Assembly (NCBI GenBank): GCA_029975055.1
Contig: JARKPU010000051.1
Location: 186,001-250,000, forward strand
Direction of reading: 5' to 3'
DNA: 64,000 nucleotides
DNA from: Anaerolinea sp.
Lineage (GTDB): Bacteria > Chloroflexota > Anaerolineae > Anaerolineales > Anaerolineaceae
In this document: in pieces, positions 17,573-25,457 of the stretch
How positions within the stretch are numbered: the first letter of the stretch is position 1
How the letters are laid out: each line of letters starts with the position of its first letter
Translations under genes and position numbers: made by a program
The notes under the pieces: model-generated
Databases searched by the model: none
What the model was told of the DNA's origin: nothing
What the model saw: only the letters and a program-made list of their open reading frames with translations

Positions 17573-18052
17573 ATGATCCTGTATCAGCCACTTGATTTCG
17601 ATCTCGTTCCAAGCGATCTCTTTGTTCCGAAGATCCTTCCCGGTGTTTTTGGCTACGCCGGGGATTGTCGCTATTCCGTTGTCCGGTGGGAAGAAGATCT
17701 GGGCAGCGCGACCTTGGAAGATATTTACGCGGCAAACTCGCTGGATCCCATCATCTGGCTGACCTATATCACGCACCCAGCCATTGCAGATTGCATTACT
17801 GGGGAAATATCGCTGGATATCTTCTCTTTTGAGCAAGATTGTTTGCTGTTCGATTGGGTCGATTGCCAGGTATATCTGGGCGAATACGTAGCAGCTCGGG
17901 CATTCCTCGACCACGTGCGCGCAGGCTGGCTGCTGCCTCCTGCCAGGCGCATCCCCTTTACCACCCAAAATCTCAAAAGCTACACCTGCGACCAGGAGGG
18001 CCTCGTTGGCCTCCTGCGGATCACTTTGGATCAACGCCTACGTTTGAATTAA
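17573..18052 (+). CDS. Hypothetical protein upstream of parA
   Basis: A 159-residue acidic soluble protein of no recognised family. The start is the ATG after GAGG; a longer frame would read through the terminator hairpin and is unlikely. It is rich in aromatic residues and Asp (DFDLVPSDLFVPKILPGVFGYAGDCRYSVVRWEEDLG) and ends with ...LVGLLRITLDQRLRLN. It is the first gene of the plus-strand partition/replication operon, 42 bases before parA. Confidence 0.6.
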   Translation: MILYQPLDFDLVPSDLFVPKILPGVFGYAGDCRYSVVRWEEDLGSATLEDIYAANSLDPIIWLTYITHPAIADCITGEISLDIFSFEQDCLLFDWVDCQVYLGEYVAARAFLDHVRAGWLLPPARRIPFTTQNLKSYTCDQEGLVGLLRITLDQRLRLN

Positions 18053-18094
18053 CCAGGCGAATACGTCGGAAAGCATAGACACGGAGGATCAACA

Positions 18095-18883
18095 ATGAAG
18101 GCGAAAGTCATTTGTGTGACCAATCAAAAAGGTGGCGTCGGCAAGACCACCACGGCCGTTTCCCTTGCTCATGGATTAGCCCGAAAAGGCAAAACCGTTT
18201 TGTTGATCGACCTGGACCCGCAAGGTCAGGTGGCAACAGCATTGGGGATGAACCCGGAAGCCGGGGCTTTCTATCTGCTCACCATGGGTCGAACGCCCCA
18301 AGAAATGAATTTCGTCCAGCAGTGGATTCGGCAAACGGGCCGCGAGAACCTGTGGATCATTGCGGGCAGTCAGGAAACGATGGCTGCCCAAACGGTAATG
18401 AACGCGCAGAACAAGCTGGTCTCTCACATTCGGGAAGCCATTGCGCCCTTGATGGTGAAGTCCCTGGCCAATTCAAAAGGCTTCGATTACCTGATTTTCG
18501 ATACCGCTCCTTCTGTGGGCGGTATCCAGGAACGGGCAATCTGGGCTGCGGACCTGGTATTGGTTCCCACTGCAACAGAATACCTGTCGGTGGATGGCGT
18601 CAAGAAAGTATCCGAGACCATGTTGATCTTACAGCGGGAAAAAGCCTGGAAAGGTTCTCTGCTGGGGGTTCTCCCGACGTTCTTCGACGAGCAAACGCGG
18701 GAGAGCGCTTCGGCGATGGACGATCTACAACAAGGTTTTCGAGATCGCGTTTTCCCGCCTGTCCATCGGGCAACGCTTTTGCGCGAATGTGCGGCTGAAG
18801 GGGTGACGATCTTTGAAAAAGATGCCCGGTGCCGAGCAGCGGAAGAATACCGCCGTGTAATTGACTTGGTTCTCAAATACTAA
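18095..18883 (+). CDS. parA: ParA-family partition ATPase
   Basis: A 262-residue ParA/Soj-type ATPase. The deviant Walker A QKGGVGKTTTAVSLA is at residues 11-25 with both signature lysines, followed by LLIDLDPQGQVATALG and FDYLIFDTAPSVGG (Walker B). It has no N-terminal helix-turn-helix, so it is of the short (type Ib-like) plasmid/chromosome class. GGAGG precedes the ATG. The following gene encodes a DNA-binding partner, and a replication gene comes next, so a segregation role for a replicon is likely. Confidence 0.93.
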   Translation: MKAKVICVTNQKGGVGKTTTAVSLAHGLARKGKTVLLIDLDPQGQVATALGMNPEAGAFYLLTMGRTPQEMNFVQQWIRQTGRENLWIIAGSQETMAAQTVMNAQNKLVSHIREAIAPLMVKSLANSKGFDYLIFDTAPSVGGIQERAIWAADLVLVPTATEYLSVDGVKKVSETMLILQREKAWKGSLLGVLPTFFDEQTRESASAMDDLQQGFRDRVFPPVHRATLLRECAAEGVTIFEKDARCRAAEEYRRVIDLVLKY

Positions 18884-18893
18884 GGGGGATTCG

Positions 18894-19538
18894 ATGACCG
18901 GAAAACGGCGGCGCAATGTATTTGGCAGTGACTCCCAGCCGGACAGTGGCATGGGAGATCTATCAGAAAAATTGTTACCTGGAGAAGCAACTCCGGCAGC
19001 CCCAGTGGCCCGTTCTGTCGTTGATCAATTGACCTTTGCTGAAACGAGGAAAGCTTCTTCTGCTCCAAAACCACCCCGGCCGGGACAGGTTAGTTATCGG
19101 GGTTTTCCAGGCGAGCTAAAAGAATCGATCCATGCAGCAGCCCAAGAACTTCAGGTGAACATCGATGAGGTAGTACGTGCCACATTGGAATATGCCCTTG
19201 GAGTGTACTGGTCTGGCAAGCTGGAACTTGATCCAATGCCTGCCAGGATCAAGATGACGCTTTACCCATCAAACTCCAAAACGATCGTTCAGGGAAAACC
19301 ACGAAAAGGACAGAAGCGAAAGAAAACAGATAAACCACGTTGGGCGACTGTGGTGACCTTCCGGGGAATACCGGACGAGATTCAGGAGGCGGTCAAACAA
19401 CTCGCTGAGGAGCGCGATATCCCGGTTGGTGAAGTCGCTGCTTATCTCATTGAGACCGGGATGCGCGCGTTTCGATCTGGCGAATTGGTTCTACATCCAG
19501 TTCCCAAACCCGGTGCAAATACGCTCTATGCGGAGTAG
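18894..19538 (+). CDS. Tandem ribbon-helix-helix protein, probable centromere-binding partner of ParA
   Basis: A 214-residue basic protein. After a disordered N-terminus of about 65 residues, two copies of a roughly 50-residue unit occur. The first runs VSYRGFPGELKESIHAAAQ to SGKLELDPMP, the second VTFRGIPDEIQEAVKQLAE to SGELVLHPVP. Each has a beta strand followed by two helices as in ribbon-helix-helix folds, and a basic linker (KPRKGQKRKKTDKPR) separates them. Small ribbon-helix-helix proteins serve as ParB analogues in type Ib partition systems; fusing two units would make a single-chain dimer. Start chosen at the ATG after AAGGGGGA, 10 bases beyond the parA stop. Confidence 0.65.
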   Translation: MTGKRRRNVFGSDSQPDSGMGDLSEKLLPGEATPAAPVARSVVDQLTFAETRKASSAPKPPRPGQVSYRGFPGELKESIHAAAQELQVNIDEVVRATLEYALGVYWSGKLELDPMPARIKMTLYPSNSKTIVQGKPRKGQKRKKTDKPRWATVVTFRGIPDEIQEAVKQLAEERDIPVGEVAAYLIETGMRAFRSGELVLHPVPKPGANTLYAE

Positions 19539-19543
19539 ATCAT

Positions 19544-19664
19544 GCGTAAGCAAAAACATGAACCTGTAGTCCGTCGAAAAAATACACGTAAGCCACCTGC
19601 TTACCTATGGCTTACGTTCTGCTTACGCTTGGTTTACGTTCCTGCTTACGTACTTGCTTACGTT
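19544..19664. repeat. Iteron array GCTTACGTT, candidate replication origin
   Basis: GCTTACG-type units start at 19599, 19610, 19621, 19632 (GTTTACG), 19644 and 19656, giving spacings of 11, 11, 11, 12 and 12 bases. Two copies in the opposite orientation (CGTAAGC) lie at 19545 and 19587. Spacing close to one helical turn puts all sites on one face of the DNA, as in plasmid origins and initiator-binding arrays. It lies in the gap immediately ahead of the replication gene. The remainder of the gap, 19665-19770, shows no repeat. Confidence 0.75.
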
Positions 19665-19770
19665 GCCTCGCCAGGAAGGCCGTAGAGACGTGTGGTATGC
19701 GAGATGCGATCTCTCTATCCCTTATTCTCGATTTGCCGATTTCTGCTGTTTTCGGCTGTGGTGACTGCTC

Positions 19771-21915
19771 ATGACGATGACGCCTGAAGACGCTTGGAAC
19801 GCAGCAATTGGCCAGCTCCGCATGGAGATGAGTAAAGCATCCTTTGATACCTGGGTCGCTTCTGCGCGGTTGTTAGAAGTGAGCGATGGCGTATTTTCGA
19901 TTGGTACGTATAACGCCTACAGTCGGGATTGGCTGGAAAGCCGGCTGACCACAACCCTCTCGCGGATGATTACAGGAATACTCGGCCAACCAACAAGTAT
20001 ACAATTCGTCGTTTTATCGGACATTGTGAATCGTGAGGATGAAGCCGAACCTGAACGAGAGGCTGAAAACAAGCTGGAAACTGCTCGACCACCAGATGAA
20101 CTGGAAATCCAGGATATCACCCGAGAGCTGCACACGCTAATCGTTCAGCCGGATAAGGTTGTTGTAGTTCCGAAGTATCTGCTGAGATGGCTTCCCCTGA
20201 TTGGTCCTGACCTGTTCTGGATGGTCATCGCTTTCCGGCAAGCACGCTTCTTGAACACAATCAGTTCCAACCGGAATAAAGCATTTACTGCTCGGGCTGA
20301 GGAGATCTACCGCTGGAGTGGAATGAGCCGGGCAACCTTCTGGCGGAATCTCGACCGAGAGGAGCTTGCCTGGTTTATTGAGCGGTTGCCGCAGACAGGT
20401 TGGGGATTGAATACGGAAACCGGGCGCGCAAAACAGAATCCGAACCGCTACCGAATTGAAGTCGATATTCCCATGACCCCAATGGATGCGGAAGCCCTTC
20501 GTGCTTATCTGGTAGCTCACGATTTCCTGTGTGATCCGGTAGGAGCATTAACCACAGCATTTCACGCCCCGATTCGCGATATTCTCGCTTTCCCCTCACC
20601 TCGGCCTTCCCCAGAACAACGGAGCATGAAGCCGTGCCCGTATACCGTGCAAAGTATTGTGGCAAAGCTATTGGAAAATGATCCGAGCCTACAGCCCATA
20701 CCTGATCGACAAATCCAAGACCTCTGCACGCAACTCTCAGAAAAACTATTACGGCCGCTCGAAAATTTTCAGCTTTCCTGGTATTTCCTCGAAGGATGGC
20801 TTCCGGTGCTCGGCACTGGGCCTGCTGCTCTGGTGGCCGTCCTACGCAGCTACGGATACTACAACCCGATTACCGGAGAACTCCGCGATGAGATCTGGAT
20901 CGAGGGCGGGTATGAGGAGTTAGCCCAGATACTGGGATTACAGCGTGCAAAAACGCTGGTGGAATGGCTTCCCAGTGCGGTAAACCATGGAAAGCAACTC
21001 AATAGCTTGACTTCAAAGGCGCGCCAGGAGAAAGAGCGGATCGAAGGTTTACGGAAAAATTTGGCGAAATTTCTCCAACGCGTGGATTACCGGCCAGGGA
21101 ATGCTGGTTACGCTTTCAAATTCAAGGTCAAACTGGATGCTGAGCCCTTGTGCGAAAAAGACGAAGTAATCCATTCAACTCTCCAGGCTATATTGACACA
21201 GTGCCAGAAAAAGGTGGTTGTTTCTGATTTCACAGCCTGGATACAGCATGTTGACTTTGATCAGTTGACCAAGCAAGCCGCGGAATGGCCAAGTTCCGGT
21301 TTTGAGACTCTCATACTGGACCCGGTTCTGGATTTGAGACTCTCTAACGGCGAGCGTTCCGGTTTTGAGACTCTCAAGCAGATCCTCAGTTCCGGATTTG
21401 AGACTCTCAAACAGGCGCAGGTTCCGGTTTTGAGACTGTTTAAAGTACTTCTTGGTTTAAGAACTTTAAAGCCATTACTGGATTCACCAACCAGCACCGC
21501 CCAGCCAGAACAAGAGGTGGAGGGGGCGGAATGGAAATTGGAGACTTTGTTGGCAATCAATCATGTTAGCCAGAAAAAGCGCGAGGTTCTGTTAAGGCAA
21601 GAAAATTCAGGGAAACCATTTGTTTCCTGGTTACTCTATGCGGCAAGCTCGCGTGGTGAGGCAATCAAAGACCCAGTGAGTGTTGCGATTAGCAAGCTGT
21701 TGGAAAATCCGGGTGAAGGCGCAGGCGGTGCGTTTGATCGTTTGGCCGAATTACTGGATGAGCAACTCCTCGATCTGATCTGGGATGAATTGAGACTGAA
21801 TCGGCCTACGAATCGAGATTGGCGTCAGGCGATGGAGAATGCTCCCCGACACCGGGTGAAACAACTTGCTGAACAACTGGGGCTTGAAGTTTCTGTCAAT
21901 GAACATGTTTATTAA
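19771..21915 (+). CDS. Replication initiator-like protein with DnaA-type N-terminal domain
   Basis: A 714-residue protein. Residues 5-75 match the DnaA domain I fold (AWNAAIGQLRMEMSKASFDTWVASARLLEVSDGVFSIGTYNAYSRDWLESRL), which in DnaA binds helicase and partner proteins. The AAA+ and domain IV parts of DnaA are absent. Residues 130-230 look like a winged-helix replication domain (MVIAFRQARFLNTIS, ARAEEIYRWSGMSRATFWRNLDRE), and the rest is novel. Residues about 505-560 contain four near-copies of SGFETLK encoded by DNA repeats described separately. Position after parA and iterons, and before ssb, supports an initiator. Start could also be the second ATG six bases on; no clear ribosome site. 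Confidence 0.7.
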   Translation: MTMTPEDAWNAAIGQLRMEMSKASFDTWVASARLLEVSDGVFSIGTYNAYSRDWLESRLTTTLSRMITGILGQPTSIQFVVLSDIVNREDEAEPEREAENKLETARPPDELEIQDITRELHTLIVQPDKVVVVPKYLLRWLPLIGPDLFWMVIAFRQARFLNTISSNRNKAFTARAEEIYRWSGMSRATFWRNLDREELAWFIERLPQTGWGLNTETGRAKQNPNRYRIEVDIPMTPMDAEALRAYLVAHDFLCDPVGALTTAFHAPIRDILAFPSPRPSPEQRSMKPCPYTVQSIVAKLLENDPSLQPIPDRQIQDLCTQLSEKLLRPLENFQLSWYFLEGWLPVLGTGPAALVAVLRSYGYYNPITGELRDEIWIEGGYEELAQILGLQRAKTLVEWLPSAVNHGKQLNSLTSKARQEKERIEGLRKNLAKFLQRVDYRPGNAGYAFKFKVKLDAEPLCEKDEVIHSTLQAILTQCQKKVVVSDFTAWIQHVDFDQLTKQAAEWPSSGFETLILDPVLDLRLSNGERSGFETLKQILSSGFETLKQAQVPVLRLFKVLLGLRTLKPLLDSPTSTAQPEQEVEGAEWKLETLLAINHVSQKKREVLLRQENSGKPFVSWLLYAASSRGEAIKDPVSVAISKLLENPGEGAGGAFDRLAELLDEQLLDLIWDELRLNRPTNRDWRQAMENAPRHRVKQLAEQLGLEVSVNEHVY
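21294..21440. repeat. Five 19-base direct repeats inside the replication gene
   Basis: TTCCGGTTTTGAGACTCTC or a one- to three-base variant begins at 21294, 21326, 21357, 21390 and 21422, with spacings 32, 31, 33 and 32 bases (about three helical turns). Copies 1, 3 and 4 are read as SGFETL while copies 2 and 5 lie in another frame and are read as VLDLRL or VPVLRLF. Conservation of DNA across two reading frames suggests a DNA-level role such as initiator binding. Confidence 0.75.
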
Positions 21916-21962
21916 GCCCTGTTTATTTGATCGATCCATATCACTTTCAAGGAGAACACAAA

Positions 21963-22451
21963 ATGGCACAAAGCAATCACGTATCGGTAAAAGGTGACAT
22001 CACTGGGGATATCTACTATGACATTTTGGATATCGGAGAAAAGCAGACACCTTACCTTCGCCTCTACATGATGATCAATGGCAGCCGGGAAGCCTACCCG
22101 GTCAAGGGCCTGCGAATTTGCATGTATGGGCTATTGGCCGAACTGACGTATGCCCATGTCCAGAAAGGTTCGCGGATTTTTGTGGAAGGGCACGTTCAGA
22201 CGCGAACGCGGCGCAATAACGAGGTAGTGGTAGAGATCGTCGCAGAAGACGTAGACTTTATCCGTAACATCGATTACGAACGCGGCAATCGGGTGGCAGA
22301 AGAACTGCGCAGCCGCGGTCTGTTCAACGCGGTGAACCCGAGTGGGCAAAACCAGTTGACGTCGATCAGTTTGGGATATGGGGGAGCCATCGAAGGAATT
22401 TACGATACGCCGATGGGCCAGACGGTGATGACTTCTCAGACTGGAGAATAG
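21963..22451 (+). CDS. ssb: Single-stranded DNA-binding protein (OB fold)
   Basis: A 162-residue protein with an SSB-type OB fold at residues 5-105: NHVSVKGDITGDIYYDIL, LRLYMMINGSREAYP, VQKGSRIFVEGHVQTRTRRNNEVVVEIVAEDVDFI. The C-terminus lacks the acidic DDDIPF-like tip of housekeeping SSBs, which suggests an element-borne version that does not recruit host proteins by that tail. AAGGAG precedes the ATG, 47 bases after the replication gene. Confidence 0.8.
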   Translation: MAQSNHVSVKGDITGDIYYDILDIGEKQTPYLRLYMMINGSREAYPVKGLRICMYGLLAELTYAHVQKGSRIFVEGHVQTRTRRNNEVVVEIVAEDVDFIRNIDYERGNRVAEELRSRGLFNAVNPSGQNQLTSISLGYGGAIEGIYDTPMGQTVMTSQTGE

Positions 22452-22458
22452 GCTTGAT

Positions 22459-22983
22459 ATGCAAACTTCACCAAGTAATGACCAGGAAGTAAAGGTTCCG
22501 GTTCCTGTCGCCGTTATAACCCTTCTGGTTTTGCTAACCTTGATCGGTATGTTTAACACCCATCCCGATACTGAAGGACGCCCTCTACTACTGCTTCCGG
22601 ATGTTTGGAAAACAATGGCGTATCAGAAAAAAGCAATTGAATGGCAGAGCGAATTCTACCGGTTGGAAAGTGATTTGAACGGGCTATTGGCAGAAACTCA
22701 GGTTGGTGATCTCCTGGCTCAATCCCAATCGGCACAGAAGACGTTAGAGCGGGCGGCTCATCTTGCTCGCGAAATTGACCAAGTGCCTGCGCCGATGGCT
22801 GTTACTGGGTTACGGGACTTACTGGTTGAAACATCCATCGATTATCTGGAAGCCTCCCGGTTAGGCCTTCGCTGGTTGAACCTACCAAAAGAGGATGCCC
22901 GTATTGAAGCATTAGCAAAACTGCAGCAGGCACACCAGGCTTTGCAGCAATTGGAAGAGAGCCAATGGATCAAAACCCACTGA
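22459..22983 (+). CDS. Membrane-anchored hypothetical protein
   Basis: A 174-residue protein with one N-terminal membrane span (VPVAVITLLVLLTLIGMF, residues 14-31) and a long helical, probably coiled-coil, outer part rich in Leu, Gln and Ala. No family recognised. Its last 19 bases overlap the next gene, so the two are probably translated together. Confidence 0.6.
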   Translation: MQTSPSNDQEVKVPVPVAVITLLVLLTLIGMFNTHPDTEGRPLLLLPDVWKTMAYQKKAIEWQSEFYRLESDLNGLLAETQVGDLLAQSQSAQKTLERAAHLAREIDQVPAPMAVTGLRDLLVETSIDYLEASRLGLRWLNLPKEDARIEALAKLQQAHQALQQLEESQWIKTH

Positions 22984-24278
22984 GACAAAACGCGGACGAC
23001 ATTACGATTACCAACCTTCGTCGCCTGATACAGGTGCAGACAGACCTTCGTGACCAGGCAGAACGACGCGCTCATGAGGCTATCCTCATCTTTCAAGACT
23101 TGTTGCAGACCTTGGCTCCTGAAGAAAGTGAACGAATCGCAAGATCAGGCACAAGCATCGAAAGCATGCCATTATCCCAACTTGCCGACCTTTTGAAAGC
23201 GAGGTCTCGCCAATTGGTCAGTGACGTTGCTCGCTTTCAGCGACCACAGATTGAAAACGCTGAGGAGATCATTGCCAGAGCATACACACAAAACTCTTTC
23301 TTGCGCGGAGAATTGAAACGCGTCCAAGACCAGCTCGACCAGATGACTGTTGAGAATAACCATCTTCGCTCCGAGAACGAGGCGTATAAGAAGTCCAAGA
23401 GCAAGTCGGTGGAGAATGGTCAGGAAACACGGGTGAACCGAGTTAATCAAGAACCCGTTACTCAGCCGCGTGCAGTTGGTAGTGAGGGGGAACAGTCTTG
23501 GATGCAAGTGTGGCGCAATAGTAAGCACTTCGATCAAGACTCAAAAGCGATTGTTCTTCTTGGGAAAACTGGATTATCACGCCGGCCCGAAATCGAAGTA
23601 GAGCTTGGGAAAGTGCTGGAGGTTGGCGAAAATAGCGGCACACAACCAAGAGTCATTCGGCGATTGGAAAAGGAATGGGGGATGGTGAGCATCCAGAAAC
23701 CATTTCAGACCCGGGGCGCCAGCTCTGGTGGATCACATCCAGATCTTATTGTGTTGACAGACCGCGGTAAGTACGCTTATCGGACATTGATGGGGACGGA
23801 TGTGGTACCCAGCGAGTTTGAACGCTTGCGTCCTTCTCATGTATCTGCTGAACACACGCTGCTCAACATCGAAGTAGCGGATTTCTTACGGCAGGAAGGT
23901 TACACCATCATGACGGAAGTGCCAGTCATTGAGCTTGCCCAGGGAGGGAAGTTTATTCCAGACATTGTCGCCGAGAAGGGCAATGAAGTCTACTTTATCG
24001 AAGTGGAGCGGGGGACGTCAAAGGATACCAAGGCGCGGCAGGCCAAATGGTTGAATTTCTACACAGCGAGCGCAGGCCAGATCTATGTGTTTTGCGACAA
24101 CCTGGAATGTATGTGCGGGATTCGAAAAGAATTGCTAGACGCCTTGGGAGCGCACCGGGCATCGTTTTCTTTAACGAACATGGCGCAGTTGAAAAATGGA
24201 GAACGCGGGAAGGATGGTTCGATCTGGCTGGATCGCCGGCGTGGGCATGCGCCACAAGCCAGGCACGAGCCCGAGTAG
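22965..24278 (+). CDS. Replication-relaxation-like protein with PD-(D/E)xK-like C-terminus
   Basis: A 437-residue protein. Residues 1-150 are mostly helical with a coiled coil (LKRVQDQLDQMTVENNHLRSENEAY). Then comes a winged-helix (VLLGKTGLSRRPEIEVELGKVLEVGE to VRRLEKEWGMVSI) and a C-terminal part (AEHTLLNIEVADFLRQEG, FIPDIVAEKGNEVYFIEVERG) that matches the replication-relaxation family, where PD and E-x-E resemble a restriction-endonuclease core. Such proteins are common on conjugative plasmids and integrative elements. It may recognise the origin of transfer or replication; its nicking activity, if any, is untested. Confidence 0.65.
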   Translation: MDQNPLRQNADDITITNLRRLIQVQTDLRDQAERRAHEAILIFQDLLQTLAPEESERIARSGTSIESMPLSQLADLLKARSRQLVSDVARFQRPQIENAEEIIARAYTQNSFLRGELKRVQDQLDQMTVENNHLRSENEAYKKSKSKSVENGQETRVNRVNQEPVTQPRAVGSEGEQSWMQVWRNSKHFDQDSKAIVLLGKTGLSRRPEIEVELGKVLEVGENSGTQPRVIRRLEKEWGMVSIQKPFQTRGASSGGSHPDLIVLTDRGKYAYRTLMGTDVVPSEFERLRPSHVSAEHTLLNIEVADFLRQEGYTIMTEVPVIELAQGGKFIPDIVAEKGNEVYFIEVERGTSKDTKARQAKWLNFYTASAGQIYVFCDNLECMCGIRKELLDALGAHRASFSLTNMAQLKNGERGKDGSIWLDRRRGHAPQARHEPE

Positions 24279-24320
24279 AGTCGTTAAGGGTCAGCACGAG
24301 CCAGATTTTTGGATTGAGCC

Positions 24321-24349
24321 TTGTAATAAGTGATACTCTAGTATACAAT
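24321..24349 (+). promoter_or_regulatory. Sigma-70-type promoter for the RHH gene
   Basis: TTGTAA (24321-24326), a 17-base spacer and TACAAT (24344-24349) make a plausible promoter. The predicted start near 24356 rules out the first in-frame ATG at 24348 for the downstream gene. Confidence 0.5.
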
Positions 24350-24368
24350 GACGACAAGGAATATGACA

Positions 24369-24596
24369 ATGCCAAAAACGAAATCTGCGAAGAAACCTGT
24401 GCGATCCTTTCGACTGAGTGGTGAAACGTTGGGGCAAATTGAGGAGTTGGCTGCCACAATGGGGCGTAGCGAGGGCAATATTTTGGAGATTGCTGTCGAT
24501 CGGATGTACCGGGAGGAAGTACGCTTTCATCGCATACTGGATCCAAAAGCGGAATATCAAGTAACTGAAAGGAAAGATGACAAGGAGGCTGAATGA
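24369..24596 (+). CDS. Small ribbon-helix-helix DNA-binding protein
   Basis: A 75-residue basic protein: VRSFRLSGETLGQIEELAATMGRSEGNILEIAVDRMYREE fits a strand-helix-helix CopG/Arc-type repressor. The start chosen (ATG at 24369) has AAGGA eight bases upstream and follows the predicted transcription start; upstream ATGs at 24348 and 24363 are less likely. Probably a copy-number or operon repressor. Its stop overlaps the next gene by four bases. Confidence 0.65.
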   Translation: MPKTKSAKKPVRSFRLSGETLGQIEELAATMGRSEGNILEIAVDRMYREEVRFHRILDPKAEYQVTERKDDKEAE

Positions 24597-25066
24597 AGTT
24601 TATTTTTAAAATGGCTGCTGGGTTTATTCGTTTCATGTTTCGCATTCTTTCCCTGGGATTATTCCTGGTTGTTCTGGCAGTTGCCTGCTTTATTTATTTT
24701 CGTGGCAATCAGCCGATGCAGGTTGCCCAGGTTCCCGCCGACATGACCTACTGGCAATTCATGGCTGATCGCCTGGATGCGGCGCAAGAGGTCGAACCGA
24801 AGCGGTGTGGTGTGGGCCGGCTGATAACATTTGGAATCCTGGCGCCGGTCTACTCTTTGGTTTACACCGACGTTGGTCTACACCCAGGAGGCTTCCTGGA
24901 TCGAGTTTCTCAGGACGATCAGAACATCCCCAATGGGGTCGAGAATACCCCTTGGTACAATGTTCCGGAACTATGGTGGAACGTATTCGAAAAGATCTCC
25001 TGGAGTATGCTTGCCAGGCGTACACCGGCATGCAGTTTCCGACCAGTAGAAATCGTCGACCAATAA
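24593..25066 (+). CDS. Hypothetical membrane protein
   Basis: A 157-residue protein with one strong membrane span (residues 16-36, ILSLGLFLVVLAVACFIYF) after a basic N-terminus, so the C-terminal 120 residues probably face outside. They are rich in Trp and Pro and contain no known motif. Coupled to the ribbon-helix-helix gene by a four-base overlap. Confidence 0.5.
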   Translation: MKFIFKMAAGFIRFMFRILSLGLFLVVLAVACFIYFRGNQPMQVAQVPADMTYWQFMADRLDAAQEVEPKRCGVGRLITFGILAPVYSLVYTDVGLHPGGFLDRVSQDDQNIPNGVENTPWYNVPELWWNVFEKISWSMLARRTPACSFRPVEIVDQ

Positions 25067-25112
25067 GTAAGGAAAGATTTGAGAATCGATTAGGCAGGGA
25101 AAACAAGAAAAT

Positions 25113-25141
25113 CTCCCAATTTGGGAGAAAGGTGCTATAAT
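25113..25141 (+). promoter_or_regulatory. higBA promoter with overlapping operator palindrome
   Basis: CTCCCAA-T-TTGGGAG (25113-25127) is a perfect palindrome placed where the -35 region should be. It is followed by a consensus TATAAT (25136-25141). Only five bases separate TATAAT from the toxin ATG at 25147, so the mRNA is probably leaderless. The palindrome is the expected autoregulatory site for the antitoxin. Confidence 0.6.
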
Positions 25142-25146
25142 AACAT

Positions 25147-25440
25147 ATGCGGATTATCTCACGTCGCCGTCTCGTCGAATTCTGGGAGATCCACCCGGAT
25201 GCCGAACAACCGCTGCGAGCCTGGTATACAGAAGCCCAAAAAGCCAGTTGGGATTCGCCGGCAGAAATCAAAGCGGTCTATCGCAGCGTCAGTATTCTCT
25301 CCAATAACCGGGTTGTTTTCAACATCAAAGGGAATACCTACCGGTTAGTCGTGGTGGTTGAATACACACAGGGGAAAATGTTTATCAGGTTCGTAGGCAC
25401 TCACGCGGAATATGACCGGATTGACGCAACAAGCATCTAG
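25147..25440 (+). CDS. higB: HigB-type mRNA interferase toxin
   Basis: A 97-residue RelE-superfamily toxin of the HigB group: MRIISRRRLVEFWEIHPDAEQPLRAWYTEAQKASWDSPAEIKAVYRSVSIL at the front and VFNIKGNTYRLVVVVEYTQGKMFIRFVGTHAEYDRID at the end, where conserved Arg, Lys and His residues line the active site. HigB cleaves mRNA on translating ribosomes. Toxin-first order and a downstream helix-turn-helix antitoxin match higBA. It probably stabilises the element. Confidence 0.85.
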   Translation: MRIISRRRLVEFWEIHPDAEQPLRAWYTEAQKASWDSPAEIKAVYRSVSILSNNRVVFNIKGNTYRLVVVVEYTQGKMFIRFVGTHAEYDRIDATSI

Positions 25441-25457
25441 AATTGAGGGAAATATCT

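Noticed and set aside
19542..19685. 47-codon frame running through the iterons
   Set aside because: It starts four bases after the RHH gene but its sequence is produced by the GCTTACGTT repeats; no ribosome site of its own. Better explained as origin DNA.
21294..21440. Repeats considered as a CRISPR array
   Set aside because: The 19-base units lie in coding sequence with 12-14-base spacers and no cas genes are nearby.
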